The notes under the pieces were generated by a model, which saw only the letters and a program-made list of their open reading frames with translations, was not told where the DNA came from and made no database searches. This document shows positions 34,756-44,734 of a stretch of 64,000 nt of DNA, in pieces. The first letter of the stretch is position 1. The number at the start of each line of letters is the position of its first letter. Made by a program: the position numbers and the translations under genes. Origin of the DNA: Rhizomys pruinosus (Eukaryota; Chordata; Mammalia; Rodentia; Spalacidae). The DNA lies in contig VZQC01008079.1 of NCBI GenBank assembly GCA_009823505.1, positions 644,866 through 708,865 of the forward strand. Direction: 5' to 3'.

Positions 34756-35629
34756 TCAGCACCCCAGGGAACATGCTCCAAAATTGACCTCATACTGGGG
34801 CACAGAAAAAAAAAACACTCAACAAACATAAAAAAATTGAAATAATTCCATTCATTCTATCAGATCACAGTGCAATAAAGTTTAATATCAACATCAAAAG
34901 AAGCCCTACTATCTAAAGGAACTCATGGAGACTAAACAACTCACTGATGAATAATGAACAGGTCAGGGGAGAAATAAAGAAAGAAATAAAATTATTCCTG
35001 GAACTAAATGAAAAGGACAATACAATACAACAAAGCCTATGGGACACTTTAAAAACAGTCCTAAGAGGGAAATTTATAGCCCTAAGGGCCTACTTTAAGA
35101 AAACAGAAAGAGCAGAAATAAATGACCTAACACTGCAACTAAAAACACTTGAGAGACAACAAATGAAACCTAAACCCAACAGACAAGAAGTAACAAAAAT
35201 CAACGCTGATATCAATGAAATAGAAAGAAAGAAAAAAATACAAAGAATCAATGAATCCAACAGCTTTTATCTTTTGAAAAGATAAACAAGATAGATAGTC
35301 CTCTAGTCCAGTTAAGAAAAAGAAAGAAAGAGCAGCTCTCAGTCAATACGATTAAAGATGAAAAGCGAAACATCACAACAGATAAGGAAAAGATCCAGAC
35401 AATCATATGGGAATACTTTAAAAACCTATACTCTACTAAGTTTGAAAATTTAAGAGAAATGGATGAATATCTGAAAGCATGGAAAGCACCAAATCTTAAC
35501 CAAGAAGAGATCAACAGCTTAAACAGACCCATAAAATATGAAGAAATAGAAACAGTAATGCAAACTCTCCCAACTAGAAAAAGCCCAGGTCCAGATGGAT
35601 TTATGGCAGAATTCTACAAGACATTTAAA

Positions 35630-36186
35630 AAATTTTTAGAATTTATTTATTGTTTTTTATGTGTATGAGTGTACTGTCTGCATGTAGGTTGGTGCACCCG
35701 TGTTGTGCAATGCTGTGGAGGTCAGAAAAGGGTGTCAGATTCCCCTGGAACTGGAGTTAAAGACGGTTCTTAGCCACCATGTGGGTGCTGGGAATCGAAC
35801 CTGGGTCTTCCACAAGAGCAGTCTGTGGTCTTAACCGCTGACCCATCTTTCCAGCCCCAACATCTTTTTTTTTTACTTTTTGTCTTTTTATTAAGATCTC
35901 AAGTTTTATACCTGAATTTCTCAGGTCTTACTAATTACTTATTTCTCGTTATACTTTCCTTTTGGACACTTAAGTCCACACTCAGCCCAGATTAACCAAG
36001 GTTTTTGTTTTCTCAAGGTCAGTTGAGGATCTGGTCCTCAGGGTTTTTTTTTTTTTGGGGGGGGGGGAGCTCTGGATGCTTCGGCTTTTCATTTACCAGT
36101 TCCATCCACTCGCGGACAAAGTCAGGTGTTGCTAGACCAGTCTTCCCTTTTTGAAGCATTAGCACACTTTCTTCTTTATCGTTTAT
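35630..36186 (-). mobile_element. Composite retroposed insertion: B3 SINE plus unidentified transcript tail
   Basis: A 12-bp target duplication, AAGACATTTAAA, flanks it at 35,618-35,629 and 36,187-36,198, inside the L1 fragment. On the minus strand it reads as a short stretch that could encode GLATPDFVREWMELVNEKP (36,080-36,150 region), then a run of C and A, then an AATAAA signal near 35,891 and an A-rich tail, and then a B3 SINE (35,640-35,858). I could not identify the source gene. Confidence 0.6.
35640..35858 (-). mobile_element. B3-type SINE
   Basis: Minus-strand copy: ATCTTTCCAGCCCC head, GGAACTGGAGTTAAAGACGG, GTGTACTGTCTGCATG. It lacks the internal motif duplication found in the copies at 12,828 and 15,546. 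Confidence 0.93.
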
Positions 36187-36579
36187 AAGACATTTAAAGA
36201 GGACCTACAACCATTATTACTTATAATATTCAAAAGGATAGAAACAGAGAGAAATCTGCCAAATTCCTTCTATGAAGCCAGCATCACTCTAATACCAAAA
36301 CTAGGCGAGATTACAACCAAAAAAGAGGACTATAGACCCATTTCTTTAATGAACATAGATTCTCAACAAAATACTTGCAAATCATATACAGGCACACATC
36401 AAAAAGCTCATCCAACATGACCACATAGAATTTGTAGCAGAGATGAAGGGATGGTTCTCCATCCATTAATCAATAAATGTCATAAAGCACATAAAAGGAC
36501 CAAAAGACAAAAAAACCCACATGGTCATCTCAATTGACGTGGAAAACGTATTTGACAAAATTCAACATGTCTTCATTTT

Positions 36580-37114
36580 TATCCTGGATTTTTCTCTGAT
36601 TGAAACTGCATGGGTCTTGTGTATGGTGTCACCATTGTTAAATTTCATATAAGCAAGTTCACAAAAGCCTGAAAGCCTCTGTTGCCTTATAGTTATGCAC
36701 CAACCCTGGGTATAACTATCTTTCTGTCTCCTCTTCCACAATGGTGCCTGACCCATTGGTAGGTGAGTTTCTGTCACAGAAGTCCCGTCCATTGACATGC
36801 ACTCTGCAATGTTTCTTTGTTAGTAGGGAAATACCTTTGAGAAGGTTAGAGAATGTTTAATAATCTTGCATTTTACTTAAGTTTTATCTACTTACTCAAG
36901 ATACTGATAGCAACTGAAATGATGGGAATTCTCAAACGTGATATGATACTTGTCTTTATTTAGAATAAAATTCATATGTTGACTCTTCACTTAGTTTTTC
37001 ACTGATTGTAGAACATTAATTTAGATTAATAAAAGATACAATACACAAAATGCATTATCAAATTTAATAATAATTTTGGTATGCAACTGTCTATGTAAAT
37101 GAGATGTCAATTTG

Positions 37115-37148
<34 letters not shown>

Positions 37149-37631
37149 CCTCTCATTATTGAGACAAGGCAGGGTCTCATTCTATAGCTCAGTCTGGCCT
37201 TGAACTCATAGTTATTATTTGCCCTCAGCCTCTCAAGACTTTGGATTATACAGAAGTTAGAGCCATTTCTAACGCCTCTTCTCCCTTTGTTTCCCTAATT
37301 TGACAGATATTATACATTGCTCTAACTTTTTAAAATAAGACAGTTGAGAAGGTGTGAATTGAATGTGGTTTCTAATGACATATCCTCTGACAATTTCTTA
37401 AAACAGAAACTTATTGGCAGGGCATGGTGGCATACGCCTCTGCAGTCTGGAGGCAGAGGCAGGTGGATCTTTGTGAGTTCAAGACCAGCCTGGTCTACAG
37501 AGTGAGTTCCAGGACAGCTGGGGCCACAGGGAGACCCTGTCTCAAAAAAACCAAAAAAGCCCCCCATAAACTTATTATAAAGGTATTAGCCTTTTCATGT
37601 TAAATTTATTTTTATCAGTGGAAAAACATTA

Positions 37632-37672
<41 letters not shown>

Positions 37673-37860
37673 ACATGTGCACACAGGCTATCAAACAAAG
37701 TCCAGTGTCAGGCTTGGGAAACTTCACTTCAAGGTGTGATTCAGGGTTGATAAGAGACTCCACAAACAATATAGGCTATTGTCACTGACTTTGGTTGCTT
37801 TCTAGAACTCGAGGGTAAGACCCTACTGTTGAAGACACCACACATATTGGACAATACCCA
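36580..37860 (+). repeat. OR duplication unit C, 3' flank (second part)
   Basis: No gene is visible. It matches 16,190-17,240 in unit B and contains CT (37,117-37,143) and GT (37,631-37,670) repeats and a B1 (37,414-37,556). Confidence 0.75.
37414..37556 (+). mobile_element. B1 SINE
   Basis: GGCAGGGCATGGTGGCATAC, GTTCAAGACCAGCCTGGTC, CCCTGTCTCAAAAAAACC. Confidence 0.92.
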
Positions 37861-38186
37861 CTGTCATTAATAATCAGATCACAAGTAAAAAATTAGATAA
37901 ACTCAGGAGTAAAATGACATCATATATGAGATGGATCTAATAGCCATAGAATATTCTACACACAACTAAATAATTCATGTTCTTTTCAGAAGCTTATGGA
38001 ACTTTCTTCAAAACTGACCACATATTAAAACACAAAGCACAAATATCAACAAAGATGTAAGTTAAGCTCAGTGTAGTTGCACAAACAATTTATCCCAGTA
38101 TTGAGGAGGCAGATCCAGGTGGATCTCTGTGAGAATGAGGCCAGTCTGATTTTAGGACATCCAGGCCAGTTGAGCTACTTCACTGA
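37861..38186 (+). mobile_element. Old L1 ORF2 fragment and degenerate B1
   Basis: About 37,900-38,060 resembles L1 ORF2 (CTTCAAAACTGACCACATATT). About 38,067-38,170 is a badly eroded B1 (GGAGGCAGATCCAGGTGGA). No gene is visible. Confidence 0.5.
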
Positions 38187-38925
38187 TTTTTTCTTTTTTC
38201 TGTTTTTTTGAGGACCACTGACTTTATTGATTACAAAAAAACTTTATAAAGACAGTGACTGTTTTGCCAAAAAACAGAGCCAAATGGCATCTGACAGATC
38301 AGGGAGGGAGGTTGGAGTCAGCCAGTGAGTACTGCTGTGGAACTAACTGTAAAGGAGGAGGAGGTGGGCAATGCATGCAAGGGCAGGAATGCCAAAAGGT
38401 TGAAATGTTGAGAGGAGAGAACTCCCAAAAGGCCCTGGAGTACATAGGATGTGAGTGTAACAACAGCAATGTCTTCTTTGCGGGAGACAGGAAGAAGCCC
38501 CACTTGCTGAAAACTATGGAGACTGGATGCTGGGGCTGGGGGGCTGAGGGGTCTCCAGAGATCACGAGAAGGCATGACACCATTCTCGAAGGTATCCAAA
38601 GCAGTCCTGGGACTGCTTGGCGTTGGCACCACATGTGTCCTTCAGCCTTTCCAGGAAGAGGTCTTCATCTTTCTTTAGCACTAGAAACTGGCCAAGGACA
38701 ACATAGATCTTATCAAAGCCACTTTCCTCCAGCTTCTTGCCCAGGACTTCACCATTCCCAGCCAGGCTCCCCACTGGCTTTTCCCCCATGGGCTCTGCCA
38801 TGAAGTCTCCATTCTTTTGGGAGGTTGTCATCTTGATCAGGCTTAACCTGCAGCTCAAGCTCTGGTAATGGCTCCTCCCGCCACCTGGCTGCTCCAGCCA
38901 ACTCCTCTAGCCGCTGGTATGTGCT
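38187..38925 (-). pseudogene. Banf1 (retrocopy): Banf1 processed retrocopy (whole insert)
   Basis: Intronless copy of the mRNA for barrier-to-autointegration factor, with about 95 bases of 5' UTR, the coding part (38,562-38,831), a 3' UTR of about 350 bases, an AATAAA signal at 38,223-38,228 (minus strand) and an impure A-tail at 38,187-38,209. The 5' end abuts L1 sequence at about 38,926 in the same orientation. I see no obvious target duplication directly around the retrocopy. Confidence 0.9.
38562..38831 (-). CDS. Full-length 89-codon BAF (Banf1) frame in the retrocopy
   Basis: BAF is a small dimeric DNA-bridging protein that binds LEM-domain proteins and helps reassemble the nuclear envelope. 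This copy has the family's exact length, 89 residues: it starts MTTSQK, has [14 protein letters not shown] at 12-25, [13 protein letters not shown] at 47-59 and [11 protein letters not shown] at 64-74. From memory of the human protein I count 12 substitutions, among them Ile26 to Asn in the helix-hairpin-helix DNA-binding turn, Trp62 to Arg, Asp86 to His and Leu89 to Ser. They are mostly non-conservative and fall on invariant positions, so I favour a pseudogene that has not yet acquired a stop. Nine extra upstream codons are open but belong to the 5' UTR. Confidence 0.75.
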   Translation of the reverse strand: MTTSQKNGDFMAEPMGEKPVGSLAGNGEVLGKKLEESGFDKIYVVLGQFLVLKKDEDLFLERLKDTCGANAKQSQDCFGYLREWCHAFS

Positions 38926-39597
38926 CAATTGTTTCTTTTGATGTACAGAAGCTTTTGGGTTTAATGAAGTCCCACTTGTCAATTGTTGATCTTATTTCCT
39001 GCACAGCTGCTGTTTGATTTAGAAAGTCTTTTCCTACCCATATGTCTTGTAGGTTGCTGCCAACATTTTCTTCTGTCACCTTCAGAGTTTCAGGTTTCAC
39101 ACTGAGGTCTTTGATCCATTTGAAATTGATTTTTGTACAGGGTGAGAGGTAGGGATTTAATTTTATTCTTCTACAAGTGGTGATCCAGTTTTGCCAACAT
39201 CATTTGCTGAAGAGGTTGTCTTTCCTCCATTGAGTCTTCTTGGCCCTTTTGTCAAATATGAGTTGGCTGAAATTGTATGAGCTCAAGTTTTGATCTTCAA
39301 TTTTGTTCCATTTGTTTACAGGTCAGTTTTGTGCCAGTACCAGGCTGCTTTTATGACTATACCCCTGTAATATAGTTTGAAGTCTGGTATAGTGATCCCT
39401 CCTGTATTTCTCTTTTCACTCAAGGTTGCTTTGGCTATACAGGGTCTTTTGTTTTTCCATATGAATTTAAGGAGGTTTTTCAAGTCTGTGAAGAAACTCG
39501 GGGATTTTAATTGGGATTGCATTGAATTTGTATATTAATTTGGGTAGAATAGACATTTTTACTATATTAATTTTTCCAATCCATGAGCATGGGAGGT

Positions 39598-39954
39598 TGT
39601 ATTAGCCACTTTTCTGTTGCTGTGATAAAACACCATGACCAAGGAAATTATAAAAGGAAGAGTTTATTTGAGCTTACAATTGATGGTCCCAGGGAATTAG
39701 AGTCCATTGTGGTGGGAGGCATGGCGGCTGGAGACTGGAGCAGGAAGCCAAGGGTCGCATCTCGCAATGAGCACAGGAAGCAGAGAGAGCAACTGTAGAC
39801 CACGAGGCTTGTTAAAACTCACTAAGCCTGCCCCAACAACGCACTTCCTCCAGCACGGCCACACCTTCTCAGACCTCCAAAAACAGCGCCACCAACTGGA
39901 GACAAATGTCTGAGTACTTACAGACTATGGGGGACACTCATTCAAACCACCACA
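39598..39954 (-). mobile_element. Solo LTR, ERVL/MaLR-type
   Basis: A 357-bp LTR running TG to CA, inserted in L1 ORF2, with a perfect 5-bp target duplication GAGGT at 39,593-39,597 and 39,955-39,959. The L1 sequence resumes on both sides. Confidence 0.93.
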
Positions 39955-42482
39955 GAGGTCTTTCCATCTTTTGATGTCATATTCAATCTCCTTCTTCATG
40001 GTTTTAAAATTTTTGTTGTAGAGGTCTTTGGTGTTTGTGGTTAGGTTTATTCCCAGGTATTTTATTATTTTTTGAGGCTATTGTGAGTGGGAAGGTCTCC
40101 TTATATTCCTTCTCCAGGTGCATGTATCTTTGCAGTACAATGAGTCTTGTGGTTATATATCCAGGATTGGTATGGCTGGGTCAGGTAGTAGGCTCATTTT
40201 GAGTTTTTTAAGGGTTCTCCACATGGCTTCCCACAGTGGTTGTCCAAGTTTATATTCCCAACAGGTAAACTATCATATCATCTGAAATCGGGCATAGTTT
40301 GACTTCCTCTTTTCCAGTTAGTACTCCTTTAATTTCCTTTTCTTGCCTTATTACCCTAGCAGGCATTTCAAGCACTATATTGAAGAGGAGTGGGGGTAGG
40401 GGGAAGCCTTACCAGGTTCCCTCCTTTAGGGAAATGGTTCTAATTTTTCTCCCTTTAGGATGATGTTGACTAAGGGTTTGTTGTATATTGCTTTGATTAT
40501 GTTGAGGAATGTTCCCTTCAGTCCAGGTCCCTCTATAACTTTAAATATGAAGGGATGCTGGATTTTGTCAAAGGCTTTCTCTGCATCAATTGAGATGATT
40601 GTGTGATTTTCATCTTTCATTTATGTGTTTAATGATATTTGTTGATTTAAGTATGTTGAACCATCCCTGCATCTCTGGTATGAATCCAACTTTGTCATGA
40701 TGGATGATCTTTTTGATGTGGGTCTGTATGTGATTTGCAAGTATTTTGTTTAGAATTTTTGCATCTGTGTTCATTAAAGAGATGGGTCTATAGTTTTATT
40801 TTTTGGTTGTGTCTTTGCCTGGTTTTGGTATTAGAGTGATGCTGGCTTCATAGAAGGAGTTTGGGAGATTTCTCTCTGTATACTTCTCAATAGTTTGAGT
40901 ATTAATGGTTATAAGACCTCTGTAAATGTTGTATAGAATTCTGCTGTGAAACCATCTGGCCCTGGGCTATTTTTAGTTGGCAGGTTTTTTTTTTTTATTA
41001 CATCTTCAATTTCCTCAAGTGTTATGGGTCTGTTTAAACTGTCAGTCTCTTCTTGGTTAAGCTTTGTTGGTTCCCTGGATTTCATATACTCATCCATTTC
41101 TCTTAGGTTTTCAAACTTAGTAGAGTATGGGTTTTTGAAGTATTCGTCTATGATTGTCTGAATCTTTTCTTCCTCTGTTTTGATGTGTCCCTTTTCATCA
41201 TGAATACTGTTAATTTGGAGTTGCACTTTCTTTCTTTTGGTCAACTGGGCTAGAGGTCTCTCTTGTTTATCTTTTCAAAGAACCATCTTTTGGATTCATT
41301 GATTTTTTGTTGTTTTCTTTGTTTCTATTTCATTGTTTTCTGCTCTGATTTTTGTTATTTCTTCCTGTCTGTTGGGTTTAGGGTCCATTTGTTGTTGTCT
41401 CTCAAGTGCTTTTATCTACAGTGTTAGATCATTTATTTGCTCCCTTTCTGGGTTTTTTCCCCTATGGAAACTTAGGGCTATAAATTTCCCTCGTAGGATT
41501 GCTTTTAAAGTATCCCACAGATTTCGTTGTTTTGTCTTTTTCATTTAGATCCGTGAATACTTTTATTTCATTCTTTATTTCTTCCCTGGCCCATTCATTA
41601 TTCAGGACTGTGTTGTTTAGTCTCCATGTGTTCTCAGAGCTAGTCAGGCTTATTCTGGTGTTAATATTGAGCTTTATTGCACTGTGGTCCGATAGAGTGC
41701 ATGAAATTATTTCAATGCTTTTGTATTTGTAGAGGTGTTTTCTGTGTCCCAGTATGTGGTCGACTTTGGAGAATGTTCTATGGGGTGCTGAGTAGAAATC
41801 ATATCCTCTGGTGTTTGCGTGGAATATTCAGTAGATATTTGTGAGAGCCATTTGTTGTCTTGTATTGTTCAGTTCAAATGTCTCTCTATTTATTCTTTAT
41901 CCAGTTGACCTATCTAATGTGCTCAGTGGGGTATTGAGATCCCCCACTATTAGTGTGATGGAACAAATCTGTGCCTTGAGGTACTGTAGAATTGTGTTTA
42001 TAAAGTTCTGTGCACTGGCGTTTTGTGTATAAATATATTTATGATTATGAAATCTTCATGGTTAATTGTTCCTTTGATCAGCATGTAGTGGCCTTCTTTG
42101 TTTCTTCGGATTAGTTTTTCTTTGAAGTCTAATTTGTCTGATATTAGAATAGCAACTCCTGCTTGCTTTTTGGTACCATTTGCTTGGAATATTTTTTTCC
42201 AACCTTTAACTTTGAGTTTGTGTCTGTCTTTGAGGGTGAGATGGGGAGACAACATATAGATGGATTCTGTTTCCTAATCCATTCTCCAAGTCTATGTCTT
42301 TTGATTGGGGAGTTTACACCATTAATATTTAAGGGTATTATTGAGAGATGTGTGTTGCTTCCTTTCAAATTATTCTTTGTTTGCATTCTTGGTCTAGATT
42401 TCTATTTATGCTGTTCTGTTTTTATTAGTTACTCTCTTTAGTTGCTTTGGGATAGATGCTCCTTTCCTCTATTTGAATTGCT

Positions 42483-42840
42483 TCAAATATTTTCTGAAGT
42501 GTTGTTTTTTGACAGATCTTCCTTTATTTTGTTTATATCATGAAATAATATTCTTTCTCCTTCAACTATAATTGACAGTTTTGCTGGGTATAGTAATCTG
42601 GGTTGGCATCTAAATTCATATAGCAATGGGAATACTTTGGTCCATGTTCTTCTGGCTTTCATAGTTTGGACTGAGAAGTCAGCTGTAATTCTGATGGGTT
42701 TTCCCCTTTTATTTAATTTCTTGTTTTCTATTGTGGCTTTCAGTATTTTGTATTTGTCTGGAGAATCTAGTGTTTTATCCATGATATGGCGTGAGGAATT
42801 TCTTTTCTGGTCTTGTCCATTTGGTTGGTGTTCTGTGTGC
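42483..42840 (-). pseudogene. L1 ORF1p C-terminal fragment
   Basis: It encodes the C-terminal RNA-binding part of L1 ORF1p (LDSPDKYKILKATIENKK, IRITADFSVQTMKARRTW, LLYPAKLSIIVEGER). It is cut from its N-terminal part by a B1 insertion at 42,848-43,004. Confidence 0.9.
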
Positions 42841-42847
42841 TTTTTGC

Positions 42848-43004
42848 TTTTTGTCTTTTCGAGACAGGGTCTCCCTGTAGCCCCAGCTGTCCTGGAACTC
42901 ACTCTATAGACCAGGCTGGTCTTGAACTCACAAAGATCCACCTTCCTCTGCCTCCCAAGTGCTAAAGTGCTAGGATTAAAGACGTGCGCCACCACGCCCG
43001 GCTT
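42848..43004 (-). mobile_element. B1 SINE inside L1 ORF1
   Basis: GAGACAGGGTCTCCCTGTAG, CCTGGAACTCACTCTATAGA, ACGTGCGCCACCACGCCCGG. A young-looking copy with CpGs. Confidence 0.95.
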
Positions 43005-43796
43005 ATGTGCTTTTTGTATTTGTATAGGTTTATATTTTTTTCAGTTTGGGGAAATTTTCTTCTATTATACTGTTGAAGATCTGATCAATACCATTGTCTT
43101 GGGATTCTTCTCCTTCCTCTATCCCTATGATGTGGAGATATGGTCTTTTCATAGTATCCCACATTTCCTGGTTGTTCCACTGTTGTGTTTTTTAAAATTT
43201 TTTTCATAGTCTTTATTTTGGCATTTTAATTGTTCTTTGTTATACCACAGGTCTGATATTCTATTTTCTGCTTCATCCATTCTGCTTCTGAGGCTTTCTC
43301 CCATCCTTTCCTGTTGATTGGATGAATGTTCCATTTCCTTTTTCATTTCTTCCTGTGATTTCTTTAGTATTGCCACTTCCTTTTGGAGCTTGTCATTCTC
43401 TACTTGTAGCTCCTTGCTTTGCTTGCCTGTTGCTTTTTTCATTTTAGCCTGGGATCTTTTCAGTGTTTACACTTCCTTCTGGAGTTTGTCATTCGGTCCC
43501 TCTAGTTCTTTTTGAAATTTGTGTTTCTCTTCCTCTAGTTCTTTTGGGAGTTTGCCATTCTCTCTTTCTAGTTCTTTCCAGAGTTTATCATTCTTCCCTT
43601 CTAGATCCTTCCTGAGTTTTTCATTTTTTCCTCTTACTTCTCTGATTAGTTCTTTATATTCTTTGATTTCTTTCAATATATCTACAACAGTTCTTCTAAG
43701 GTCTATGTCTTGGTTTCTTTCCAGGGGGATCTCATTGTAGGGATCTTCTATAGTACTGGTCATGTTTGGTGTGGCTGTATCATGGGCTTTTCCCAT
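43005..43796 (-). pseudogene. L1 ORF1p N-terminal and coiled-coil fragment, with 11-residue repeats
   Basis: The frame starting at 43,796 gives a Lys/Glu-rich coiled coil. Near 43,467-43,640 the pattern N-[DEG]-K-L-x-K-[DE]-L-E-x-x repeats about four times with an 11-residue (33-base) period. A second, partly duplicated NDKLQKEV block lies near 43,360. A stop and frame change near 43,466 separate this from the frame at 43,149-43,442. L1 ORF1p trimerises through such a coiled coil, and rodent copies vary in its length. Confidence 0.85.
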
Positions 43797-44457
43797 GTTG
43801 TTATTCTTTCATTGTGGCCTCAGCATATAGGTTTATTTTTTGTTTGGATTCTGGTGCTATTGTCAAATGTTAGTATGGAGGTTTGGTTGGTCACTTACTG
43901 TGCTTCCTGCCATTCAGTTCCTCTACATTGTCTGTGCAACCTAGAATCACTGACACTGTGCCCACTGGATTGTCTGCCCCATAGCTCTACCAGCTTACTG
44001 GATCCTCTGCACCACTACTCAGTGGGGCTGGGCTGGGTGGTGGATGTTTGCTCCCTTGGTTTGCACACCACCCCTCTGAGTGTTCTCTGGGCTTAACATG
44101 GCTGAGTGACTCCTCCCAAACTAATCACTTGGGAGGCAGGTGTGGTGTCCTGCCTGGTCCCTGAGGCATGCCCTTGGTGCTGGCATTTGGTACCATTGTT
44201 TCCTGGCCCACCTGAGTGTTTGCAGGGCTCCTGGGTGGCTGCTTAGCATGGCTGGGTCTCAATCAGTCTTAATCACCTTTAACTGGTTCTCCCAAGGCAT
44301 TCTCTAACAGAAACCCCCTCCCACCCGTGCTCCCCCAGGAGTTTTCACATTCCGTCATTTGTGCTAGGGTCCATCATGCAAAATACTCTCCCCACCCCCC
44401 CTGCTCAGTGCTAGTTTAACCCCTGAGCTCTAAGGTCCCTTCCTAAAGAAAGCCAGG

Positions 44458-44460
<3 letters not shown>

Positions 44461-44497
<37 letters not shown>

Positions 44498-44734
44498 GTG
44501 ATACAAATTGGAAGGAACAACAGCAACAAAAAAGATTGAGTCAAAGAACTGACTGAAATAGTAAACTTCTGCCCAAAACAGTAAACTTCTGCAACAAAAA
44601 TTTTAAAAAAGACTGAGAAAAAGATGCAAGACATGTATGGCAGAATGCATGAGGTCTGGTGGGTTGGGGGGCAAGGAAGGAGAAAAGTGTCTAAATTTGA
44701 TTAAGAAATGTATGAAATGCATAAAACTTCAATA
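44461..44734 (+). mobile_element. L1 3' tail with AT repeat
   Basis: After an AT tract (44,461-44,490) comes the same L1 tail as at 30,180-30,378 (GAACAACAGCAACAAAAAAG, TTTAAAAAAGACTGAGAAAA, TTTGATTAAGAAATGTATG), ending CTTCAATAAAATAG. Confidence 0.65.

Larger units (their letters stand above)
34756..36570 (+). mobile_element. L1 ORF2 internal fragment (no tail), interrupted
   Basis: It begins in the endonuclease-to-RT linker (CTCCAAAATTGACCTCATAC) and runs through KKEIKLFLELNEKDN, TLKTVLRGKFIALRAY and the RT stretch TRKSPGPDGFMAEFYKTF. It resumes after the 35,630-36,186 insertion at GGACCTACAACC and ends near ATTGACGTGGAAAACGTATT (RT motif A region). Several frame breaks are visible. There is no 3' UTR or A-tail. 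It interrupts the unit C 3' flank, which continues at about 36,580. Confidence 0.88.
38926..44460 (-). mobile_element. Near full-length dead L1, 3' end missing
   Basis: Read on the minus strand: a GC-richer 5' UTR (about 43,800-44,460), ORF1 with a coiled coil (43,005-43,796) and C-terminal part (42,483-42,840), then ORF2 from about 42,386 with an endonuclease start (LSIIPLNINGVNSP), RT motifs ([14 protein letters not shown] near 40,980; [16 protein letters not shown] near 40,580) and part of the C-terminal region (38,926-39,597). Frameshifts and stops occur throughout. A B1 interrupts ORF1, a solo LTR interrupts ORF2, and the block 40,114-40,262 is out of order. The 3' end of ORF2 and the 3' UTR are replaced by the Banf1 retrocopy. 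Confidence 0.9.

Noticed and set aside
38255..38803. 182-residue plus-strand frame
   Set aside because: It is antisense to the Banf1 retrocopy and its 3' UTR.
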